12,622 nucleotides of DNA from JAXHTH01 sp034211115 (GTDB lineage: Bacteria > Planctomycetota > Phycisphaerae > Phycisphaerales > SM1A02), in contig JAXHTH010000297.1 in the NCBI GenBank assembly GCA_034211115.1, forward strand, positions 1 to 12,622, written 5' to 3'. Numbering within the stretch: the stretch's first letter is position 1; every line of letters begins with the position of its first letter. This document shows, one piece after another, positions 8,010 through 12,622 of the stretch. The notes below the pieces were generated by a model. It was not told the DNA's origin, did not search any database, and saw nothing but the letters and a program-made list of their open reading frames with translations. The translations under genes were made by a program, and so were the position numbers.

Positions 8010-9122
8010 CTACCGGAAGCGCAGGGGCGCGCGCCGGCCGCCCCACTCGCCGGGCCGGCCGTCAAAGACGCCGGCGCACGCCGCATCGCAGAAACCGCAT
8101 CGGCCTTCGGGGCTGAGGTTCCAGTCGGTGATGCGATACCCGTCGCGGCCGATGAGCCTCTTTCCGCATTGATGACAATACGTGCTCCCGCCCGCTTCAT
8201 CCCGCACGTTGCCGGTAAAGGCGTACCGCACGCCGTTGTCCAGCGCGATGCGCCGGGCGCGCGTGAGCGTCCGCGCCGGCGTGGAAGGTCTGTCGAGCAT
8301 CCTCCACGACGGGTGAAACGCGGTGAAGTGCATCGGTACGTGCGGGCCGAGCTCGTCGACGACCCACCTCGTCATCGCGCGCAGCTCTTCATCCGAATCG
8401 TTCTCGCCGGGGATGAGCAGCGTCGTCAGCTCCATCCAGGTGTCGGTGTGATGCTTCACGTATTGCAGCGTTTCGAGCACGGGCTCCAGTCGCCCTCCGC
8501 ACCATCGGCGATAGAACGAGTCGGTGAAGGCCTTGAAATCGATGTTCGCCGCGTCCATGCACCGGAAGAACTCCGCCGCTGGCTCGGGGTTGATGAAGCC
8601 CGCGGTGACGGCGACGGTTCGGATCTCGCGCTTGCGGCATTCCTCGGCCGTGTCGATCGCATACTCCAGGAAGATGACGGGATCGTTGTAGGTGAACGCG
8701 ACGCTGCGGCACTTCGTCTGCTCGGCCATCTCGGCGATACGCCGCGGCGAAGCCTGATCGGCGAGCGTGCTCGTCTCGCGCGATTTGCTGATGTCCCAGT
8801 TCTGGCAGAACTTGCAGGCGAGGTTGCAGCCGGCCGTGCCGAAGGACAGGACCGGCGTGCCGGGCAGGAAGTGGTTGAGCGGCTTCTTCTCGATCGGATC
8901 GACGCAGAACCCGCTCGATCGGCCGTAGGTGGTCAGGACCATCGCCCCGTCCCGGCAGGCGCGGACGAAGCACATCCCGCGCTGCCCCTCACGAAGCCGG
9001 CAGATGCGCGGGCAGAGATCGCACTGCACGCGGCCGTCATCGAGGGCGTGCCAGTGACGGGCGGGAACCGCCGCCGCCGGTTCCTGCGGGTGCGCCTTGT
9101 CCTCTCCGCGTCGAAAGATCAT
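8010..9122 (-). CDS. amrS: AmmeMemoRadiSam system radical SAM enzyme (AmrS)
   Basis: 370 residues from the ATG at 9122. This is a radical SAM protein of the pyruvate-formate-lyase-activase-like class (COG1180). The SAM [4Fe-4S] motif CxxxCxxC is CNLACKFC, inside GTAGCNLACKFCQNWDISKS. The family's extra N-terminal Cys block, CDLCPRICRLREGQRGMC, is present near residues 33-50. FTYNDPVIFLEY, IDFKAFTDSFYRRWCGG and MHFTAFHPSW are typical of AmrS. The C-terminus has a zinc-ribbon-like CHQC...CGFCDAAC. The reaction is not settled; the family is named for its association with AMMECR1 and MEMO domain proteins, neither of which is in the window. A longer frame reaches 9233, but the added Arg/Pro-rich residues have no support and the family usually begins just before the Cys block. 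The ribosome site is weak: GAGG lies 14 bases upstream. Confidence 0.92.
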   Translation of the reverse strand: MIFRRGEDKAHPQEPAAAVPARHWHALDDGRVQCDLCPRICRLREGQRGMCFVRACRDGAMVLTTYGRSSGFCVDPIEKKPLNHFLPGTPVLSFGTAGCNLACKFCQNWDISKSRETSTLADQASPRRIAEMAEQTKCRSVAFTYNDPVIFLEYAIDTAEECRKREIRTVAVTAGFINPEPAAEFFRCMDAANIDFKAFTDSFYRRWCGGRLEPVLETLQYVKHHTDTWMELTTLLIPGENDSDEELRAMTRWVVDELGPHVPMHFTAFHPSWRMLDRPSTPARTLTRARRIALDNGVRYAFTGNVRDEAGGSTYCHQCGKRLIGRDGYRITDWNLSPEGRCGFCDAACAGVFDGRPGEWGGRRAPLRFR

Positions 9123-9223
9123 TGCCCTATCACTTACCTCAGGAGGATGATAGGTTCGCCGAGGCGCCGCGTCAGATGGCAACAGGCTCTGGCTCAGCCG
9201 CGGACGGCGAAGGGCGGGCAGCG

Positions 9224-9239
9224 CCGACCGCACGGTCGG
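9224..9239. promoter_or_regulatory. Palindrome at the DUF1294 promoter (possible operator)
   Basis: CCGACCG and CGGTCGG form a perfect 7-bp inverted repeat with a 2-base centre. It begins exactly where a -35 hexamer would lie for the TATACT box at 9247 with 17-base spacing. A dimeric regulator could bind there; this is inference. Confidence 0.4.
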
Positions 9240-9246
9240 TCGGGGA

Positions 9247-9252
9247 TATACT
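9247..9252 (+). promoter_or_regulatory. -10 box (TATACT) of the DUF1294 gene
   Basis: TATACT (GGATATACT) would start transcription near 9259, some 34 bases before the GTG at 9293. No consensus -35 is seen; a palindrome occupies that position. Confidence 0.5.
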
Positions 9253-9292
9253 CCGCGACCGATTGCTGGCTCGAGTCCGGAGTCGCCGCGCC

Positions 9293-9568
9293 GTGGTGTA
9301 CGTTCTCTTCATTTACATGATCGCCGGCATCGCGGCGTTCATCGCTTTCGGCCTCGACAAGCGGGCGGCGCGGCGCGGGCGGTGGCGCGTCCCGGAAGCT
9401 TCGCTGCATTTCATCGAGTTGCTGGGCGGCTTCCCCGGCGCGCTGATCGGACAGCGCATCTTTCGTCACAAGCAACGCAAGAGGCGCTACCTCGTCATCC
9501 TCTGGCTGATCGTCGTCCTTCACGCCGCGGGCTGGCTGCTCTGGCTCCTGTTGCGGTCGCCGGAGTGA
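9293..9568 (+). CDS. DUF1294 family membrane protein
   Basis: 91 residues from the GTG at 9293. The family signature is clear: FGLDKRAARRGRWRVPE (19-35), then LHFIELLGGFPGALIGQRIF (38-57) and RHKQRKRRYLV (58-68). This matches the DKxxAxxgxwRIPE...LGGxpGallaqxxxRHKtxKxxF pattern of DUF1294. Hydrophobic segments at about 3-18, 38-54 and 68-88. The function is unknown; some relatives are fused to cold-shock domains. The start is chosen because CGGAG lies about 10 bases upstream, the product then has the usual DUF1294 length of about 90, and the -10 box at 9247 excludes starts upstream of about 9259. A TTG at 9263 is the alternative. It ends 25 bases from the convergent phosphoesterase gene. Confidence 0.88.
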   Translation: MVYVLFIYMIAGIAAFIAFGLDKRAARRGRWRVPEASLHFIELLGGFPGALIGQRIFRHKQRKRRYLVILWLIVVLHAAGWLLWLLLRSPE

Positions 9569-9593
9569 CTGAAGGGCGCTACCGCCGCGTGAC

Positions 9594-11180
9594 TCATCGA
9601 GGGTTGGATCCGACGCCGACGCGGATCACGCGCCTCGCCTCGTCCTCCTGGCCGAACATGTCCACGGTGCGGACACGGATCACATGCGCGCCGGGCGGCA
9701 GATCTGCGGGAAGCGGGGCGGACCAGAGATGGCGGCAGACGGCCGGCTTGGGCAGCTCCCGACCGCGCGGGGGTGTTTCGCCCGCCTCGGCCGCCTTCAT
9801 GGCCTCGTAGTACGGGTCCGTCCGCTCGATGCGCTTCATCGGCGCCCACTCGCCGGCCTCGCCGACCTTCATCTCGACCACGGATCGTTCCGAGCCTGCG
9901 TAGACGTTCACAAGCACTTCGGTCGTTGGGATCTCGCTGGCGCTGACCGCATCGGGCGCGTGGACGTGCATCTGCTCGTGGGCGGGGCGATGGGCCGCCT
10001 TGAAGCGCACCGAGTAGTCGTGCCCGTCGAAGGTGATGATCGAATAGCCGTTTGGGGCGCCGTCGGCCATCGTCGCGTGCGGGATGCCGAACTCATCCGG
10101 CGCGCCCGCCCACCACGATCCGCAGGCGGTGGCGTGGACGAGATGATGATGCGGCGCCTCGCCGTCCCAGCCGTCCTCGGGACCGTAGATCTCGTGCCAT
10201 TGCTCGTGCCAGTGGGCGGAGAGCGAGAACGTGTGCGGCCGATCCTCCAGGAGGTCGAAGAGCCGATCCCGGTTGACCATCTTGAACAGCGGGATGTGCA
10301 TCATGAGCACGATAAGCTTCTCCCGTTCGACGTGCGCCAGATCGTTCTCGATGAACGCGAGTTGCTTGTCGGTCAGCTCGCAGTGGTAGCGGCCGCGCTC
10401 CTCGTCGCCGTCGTACATCACGTCATCGAAGGCGATGAAGTGAACCGGCCCCCAGTCGAAGCTGTACGTGGGCGGGCCGTAGATCCGCTCCCACGTCTCG
10501 TCGGCCAGCTCATCGGAGGTGACGTCGTAGTTCATGTCGTGGTTGCCGTGCACGTTGTACCACGGGATGCCCACCGCCGAGACGGCCGCGTTCAGCGGCC
10601 CGTACACGCTGAGATCGTCGAACGCGACGTCGCCGAGCGAGACGCCGAACGCGGCGTCCGTGCCCACCAGCTCGGGCACCAGGTCGCGGCTCATGTAGTT
10701 CACCTCCCGCACATCACGCGGCTGGGGATCGCCGAACACGACGATGCGGAACCGATCCGGCTCGGGATGCCTGATGAGGGGAAAGTCCACGGACCGCGGC
10801 AGCGGCCCGGTCGGCGCCACGCCCGGATGCTCGAGTTGCGGGGGCGAGCCGGCCGGCTTGTGAACGTAGAAGAAGCGGGGGACGTTGCACGCGTCGACCG
10901 GATACATGTATCCGCGCGGCTTGATCACGAAGATGATCTCATCATCGTCGACGGGCAGCCGATAACGGCCGGCCCCGTCGGTCGCGGTCACCTCGCGTCC
11001 GTTGGAGACCCCGACGCCGGCCAGCCCGGGCTCATCCGGATCGCGGTGCCGGTCCGCATCGCGATCGAGGAAGACGCAGCCGGTGACGGTGCGGGCCGCC
11101 TCGGTCTCCGCCGCGCGGGTCTCGGTGCCGAGGGGAAGGAACGAGATCAGGGCGAGGAGGGCGAGCCGTGCGTTCATCAT
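9594..11180 (-). CDS. Secreted calcineurin-like metallophosphoesterase
   Basis: 528 residues. Signal peptide 1-23 (MMNARLALLALISFLPLGTE, cleavage near RAA-E). Residues 32-95 form an SdrD/Cna-B-like beta domain (GCVFLDRDADRHRDPDEPGL...TDGAGRYRL...IKPRGY), the usual metallophosphoesterase N-terminal domain. The catalytic domain, about 143-390, shows the dinuclear-metal motifs in order: GDPQ (150-153), GDVAFDD (183-189), GNHD (212-215), MMHIP (293-297) and AHWHEQ (322-327). The first motif has Gln where many enzymes have His (GDxH), which is common in exported members. A beta-rich C-terminal domain (about 415-520) has VNVYAGSERSVVEMKVG and PPGAHVIRVRTVDMFG, consistent with the family's C-terminal module. 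It probably cleaves phosphoesters in the periplasm; the substrate is unknown. GGAGAGG ends 4 bases before the first ATG and 7 before the second (11177); the latter spacing is better. Confidence 0.92.
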   Translation of the reverse strand: MMNARLALLALISFLPLGTETRAAETEAARTVTGCVFLDRDADRHRDPDEPGLAGVGVSNGREVTATDGAGRYRLPVDDDEIIFVIKPRGYMYPVDACNVPRFFYVHKPAGSPPQLEHPGVAPTGPLPRSVDFPLIRHPEPDRFRIVVFGDPQPRDVREVNYMSRDLVPELVGTDAAFGVSLGDVAFDDLSVYGPLNAAVSAVGIPWYNVHGNHDMNYDVTSDELADETWERIYGPPTYSFDWGPVHFIAFDDVMYDGDEERGRYHCELTDKQLAFIENDLAHVEREKLIVLMMHIPLFKMVNRDRLFDLLEDRPHTFSLSAHWHEQWHEIYGPEDGWDGEAPHHHLVHATACGSWWAGAPDEFGIPHATMADGAPNGYSIITFDGHDYSVRFKAAHRPAHEQMHVHAPDAVSASEIPTTEVLVNVYAGSERSVVEMKVGEAGEWAPMKRIERTDPYYEAMKAAEAGETPPRGRELPKPAVCRHLWSAPLPADLPPGAHVIRVRTVDMFGQEDEARRVIRVGVGSNPR

Positions 11181-11574
11181 CTGTCCTCTCCGTCGGATGG
11201 TCTGGAAGATCGGAGAGCTTAGCGGTCAGAGAGCGACTGCGGAGGGACGCGGAGGAGGCCTGACCGCATCTTCACGACCGGGTGAGCCCGCGCGGGTGGA
11301 GGGCCGGGGGCGGGGATCGGGGGTGGGGCCTCGCCAGGGCCGCTCGGGGCATCCCGCGGCCGCTGGGCGCGGCATGGTGGCCGACCGGCGATGGAGGGCG
11401 ACAGGTTATCCACTTTTGGGCGGCAAATCGGACCCTTGACTCCTCATATTGGGGCGCCTCGATTCCGCGGCGGCCTGCACGCCGCCATCGCCTCTATCTT
11501 GTTGTAGCGCACAGCTTTACACAGATATACCGTGCGGGAGACGGCGCGGGGACCCGGTCGCGTCCGAGCTCGTC

Positions 11575-11599
11575 GGCAAAAAGTCCGTCTTTTTTTGCC
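11575..11599. repeat. Inverted repeat GGCAAAAA/TTTTTGCC with T-run
   Basis: Perfect 8-bp arms at 11575-11582 and 11592-11599 around a 9-base centre. A run of seven T (11590-11596) lies in the right arm. It may be a weak terminator for a transcript from the left, or a structural element of a longer non-coding RNA. Confidence 0.4.
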
Positions 11600-11639
11600 A
11601 AAGATCTGCCTCAGCGGTAGCCCATGTCCCCCGTCGTTG

Positions 11640-11645
11640 TATACT
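11640..11645 (+). promoter_or_regulatory. -10 box (TATACT) in front of the small-RNA candidate
   Basis: TTGTATACTTC contains a TATACT identical to the boxes before DUF1294 and tRNA-Pro. The expected start of transcription is near 11652. No -35 at 17-18 bases. No plus-strand gene follows. Confidence 0.45.
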
Positions 11646-11651
11646 TCACAT

Positions 11652-11701
11652 GCCCCCGGAAGGGCTCGGTGTTGAGGCTTGCCTCCACCGGGCCTTTTTT
11701 T
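11652..11701 (+). ncRNA. Candidate small RNA of about 50 nt
   Basis: Bounded by the -10 box at 11640-11645 and an intrinsic terminator. It would consist of a C-rich 5' segment with CCCCCGGAAGGG followed by the terminator stem. There is no start codon with a ribosome site and no downstream gene on this strand. It matches no RNA family I know; the CCGGAAGG string recalls the SRP RNA loop, but the surrounding sequence does not. It may instead be only the 3' end of a longer transcript beginning further left. Confidence 0.3.
11663..11701 (+). terminator. Strong intrinsic terminator
   Basis: Lower stem GGCTCGGTG (11663-11671) with CACCGGGCC (11686-11694), one G-U wobble. A TT bulge, then upper stem GAGG/CCTC with a CTTG loop. 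Then seven T (11695-11701). It points along the plus strand, where no protein gene ends nearby. Confidence 0.8.
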
Positions 11702-11762
11702 ATGCGCCGAGCGTGTGTGGGCTTTCGTCGATGCCGCTGAGTGCGCGCCTTCCCCCCGTAGG

Positions 11763-12299
11763 TCACCGCTGATTGCTCGAGGTACTGCCGGGCGACGGCC
11801 TCCGTCGCCCGGGCTCGTCTGTCGTGCTGTTTTCCTCGAGCTGCATGGTCAGGCGCACGTCCGTGAGCCGGCCGCCTTTCACACTCTCGGAGTACGCGTC
11901 GGGAGAGCGGGACTGCACCTCGAAGCCGAGGGCTTCGAAGACGCGCACGTTGCCGGTTTCCTCCACCGTGTGAGCAACGACGGCAGAAAGGCCCCGGTTC
12001 CGGGCACGGTCGGCAACCTCTGCCACGAGTGCACGGGCCACGCCCTCACGGCGGGAATCACGGTGGACGCCAAGGCCGATGATGCGGATGACGCTGCCGT
12101 CGATGACGTACTGCGTCCTACCGACAACCGCGCCGTCTGATTCGGCCACGAGGCGATGCAGCCTTCCGGCGATGGCCCTCTTGTGCGACCGCGCCTTCCC
12201 GCTCGGCCGGTAGGTCTGCCGAAGCGTGGCGATCGCTGACGCCACGACCTCATCGACGGGGCCAGCGTCGTCCGGCGTGCTGTCTCGTACGCTGATCAT
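11763..12299 (-). CDS. GNAT family N-acetyltransferase
   Basis: 178 residues. It transfers an acetyl group from acetyl-CoA to an amine; the substrate is not predictable. The GNAT core is visible: an N-terminal ISVRDSTPDDAGPV strand-helix, VVGRTQYVIDGSVIRIIGLGVH (58-79), the acetyl-CoA pyrophosphate loop HRDSRREGVARALV (motif A, RREGVA 83-88), and motif B with TGNVRVFEALGFEVQSRSPD (115-134). This is followed by the last strand, LTDVRLTMQLEE. The final 22 residues (NSTTDEPGRRRPSPGSTSSNQ and Arg) are polar and partly encoded by an 11-bp palindrome, so they look like a non-conserved extension. The start at 12299 has only a weak AGGA next to it. The gene lies 134 bases downstream of tRNA-Pro on the same strand. 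The segment between them holds hairpins but no clear terminator. Confidence 0.87.
   Translation of the reverse strand: MISVRDSTPDDAGPVDEVVASAIATLRQTYRPSGKARSHKRAIAGRLHRLVAESDGAVVGRTQYVIDGSVIRIIGLGVHRDSRREGVARALVAEVADRARNRGLSAVVAHTVEETGNVRVFEALGFEVQSRSPDAYSESVKGGRLTDVRLTMQLEENSTTDEPGRRRPSPGSTSSNQR
11788..11812. repeat. 11-bp palindrome within the 3' end of the GNAT gene
   Basis: CCGGGCGACGG (11788-11798) and CCGTCGCCCGG (11802-11812) are perfect complements around CCT. It encodes the GRRRPSP part of the C-terminal tail. It resembles a REP-type hairpin or a terminator stem overlapped by the reading frame, but no T-run follows on the minus strand. Confidence 0.6.
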
Positions 12300-12350
12300 G
12301 TCCTGGAGGAGAGGAGAGAATGGAGCGGGGACCGCAGGGGATCGTTATTC

Positions 12351-12381
12351 GCGCGGTCGGCAGCAGACTGCCGCCACGCGC
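12351..12381. repeat. Hairpin between tRNA-Pro and the GNAT gene
   Basis: Outer arms GCGCG/CGCGC and inner arms CGGCAG (12358-12363)/CTGCCG (12368-12373) around CAGA, with a small interior loop. It lies in the minus-strand segment downstream of the tRNA. AATAACG follows it, not a T-run, so termination there is uncertain. Confidence 0.45.
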
Positions 12382-12418
12382 CCCCCGCGCGAGTTCCGCT
12401 CCCACTTCCTGCTCCGAT

Positions 12419-12431
12419 GGCCCTTCGGGCC
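12419..12431. repeat. Short stem-loop in the tRNA-Pro 3' trailer
   Basis: GGCCC and GGGCC around TTC, extended by one T-A pair. On the minus strand it begins two bases after the tRNA discriminator base and would fold in the trailer of the precursor. Too short, and without a T-run, for a confident terminator. Confidence 0.4.
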
Positions 12432-12433
12432 AA

Positions 12434-12507
12434 TCGGGGTGACTGGATTTGAACCAGCGACCTCCTGCTCCCAAAGCAGGCGCTCTGCCAAGCTGAGCTA
12501 CACCCCG
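12434..12507 (-). tRNA. tRNA-Pro (anticodon UGG)
   Basis: 74 nt on the minus strand. Acceptor stem CGGGGTG (12507-12501) pairs with CACCCCG (12441-12435), and the discriminator is A at 12434. D-arm GCTC-AGCTTGGCA-GAGC; anticodon stem CCTGC/GCAGG with loop TTTGGGA, giving UGG; 5-base variable loop AGGTC; T-arm GCTGG-TTCAAAT-CCAGT with one wobble. CCA is not encoded (TTG follows), so it must be added after transcription. The gene is complete and of standard structure. Confidence 0.96.
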
Positions 12508-12520
12508 TGGGGTTGAGGGC

Positions 12521-12526
12521 AGTATA
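12521..12526 (-). promoter_or_regulatory. -10 box (TATACT) of tRNA-Pro
   Basis: On the minus strand TATATACT ends 13 bases before the mature tRNA 5' end, so the precursor leader would be about 7 nt. No recognisable -35 lies upstream. Confidence 0.55.
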
Positions 12527-12541
12527 TACAGCGGGGGTGAC

Positions 12542-12606
12542 CCGGGGCTTCGCTTCGCTTCGCCCCGGCGTGGTTGGGCTTCGCTTCGCTTCGCCCCGGC
12601 GTGGTG
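12542..12606. repeat. 31-base tandem repeat (two copies), each with a hairpin
   Basis: Two units (12545-12575 and 12576-12606) differ only in their last base. Each holds TTCGC repeated three times between GGGC and GCCCCGG. In the first, CCGGGGC (12542-12548) pairs with GCCCCGG (12562-12568). It lies upstream of the tRNA-Pro promoter and may extend past the window edge. It could be a terminator or REP-like array for a gene beyond the edge. Confidence 0.75.
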
Positions 12607-12622
12607 GGGGGCTGTACGCCGG

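Larger units (their letters stand above)
11181..11762. other. Gene-free island with non-coding signals
   Basis: About 580 bases with no credible protein: open frames here lack family likeness and coding bias. It is more AT-rich in patches than its surroundings, at 11405-11450, 11490-11530 and 11578-11605. Contents: a DnaA-box-like TTATCCACT (11406-11414); TTGACT (11436-11441) without a good -10; a 6-bp hairpin GGCGGC/GCCGCC (11469-11486); GATATACC (11524-11531), a possible -10; an inverted repeat ending in a T-run (11575-11599); and a TATACT box followed by a strong terminator (11640-11701). The first 60 bases hold the upstream region of the minus-strand phosphoesterase gene. The last 60, 11702-11762, show nothing. 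Confidence 0.7.

Noticed and set aside
8004..9320. Open frame of 438 codons antisense to amrS
   Set aside because: Low-complexity Arg/Ala/Val product; amrS on the other strand is unambiguous.
9684..11222. Open frame of 512 codons antisense to the phosphoesterase
   Set aside because: No family likeness; the minus-strand gene carries the full set of metal-binding motifs.
11406..11414. Replication origin suggested by TTATCCACT in an AT-rich patch
   Set aside because: A single box with one mismatch, no cluster, and no dnaA, dnaN or similar gene nearby.
11651..11701. SRP RNA, because of CCGGAAGG
   Set aside because: The rest of the SRP loop (GGTC before it, the AGCAGCC after it) and the long stem are missing.

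Overview
The window is about 12.6 kb of high-GC bacterial DNA, read here as a member of the Planctomycetota, probably Phycisphaerae. The main evidence is a secreted FG-GAP/VCBS protein ending in a paired calcium-loop (dockerin-like) module with DxDGDGD loops and a closing WG, a common C-terminal form in that group. Exported calcineurin-like phosphoesterases, a YGTWLPGDPRG-type Y1-transposase relative and GroEL paralogs also fit. The assignment rests on recognised protein style, not on a marker-gene search.

Layout from left to right. (1) 2-1630 (+): GroEL, cut at its N-terminus by the window edge and closed by an intrinsic terminator. (2) 1690-2473: two perfect palindromes followed by a Y1/REP-associated-transposase-like gene whose HUH motif is degenerate. 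(3) 2522-4386 (+): a polytopic membrane protein with HExxH and CxxC motifs, then a BtrH_N/C39-like protein. (4) 4452-6420 (-): a small exported protein and the FG-GAP/dockerin-like secreted protein. (5) 6681-6968 (-): a FlgM-type anti-sigma-28 factor without other flagellar genes. (6) 7292-8007 (+): two small genes, a conserved soluble protein and a two-helix membrane protein. (7) 8010-9122 (-): the AmmeMemoRadiSam radical-SAM enzyme, meeting the previous gene tail-to-tail with a 2-base gap. (8) 9293-9568 (+): a DUF1294 membrane protein with a palindrome at its promoter. (9) 9594-11180 (-): a secreted calcineurin-like phosphoesterase. (10) 11181-11762: a gene-free island of about 580 bases with AT-rich patches, a -10 box and a strong intrinsic terminator that together bound a possible small RNA of about 50 nt. 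(11) 11763-12299 (-): a GNAT acetyltransferase. (12) 12434-12507 (-): tRNA-Pro(UGG) with its own -10 box. (13) A 31-base tandem hairpin repeat at the right edge.

The genes do not form one pathway. The window looks like ordinary chromosomal background of single genes and short runs in both orientations. Promoters, where visible, have a good TAnnnT -10 box and little or no -35. At least one gene (2522) appears to be transcribed without a leader. The parts most worth a second look are the gene-free island with the possible small RNA, the HExxH/CxxC membrane protein, and the degenerate Y1-transposase-like gene next to palindromes. No CRISPR array, no recognisable defence island and no complete insertion sequence was seen.
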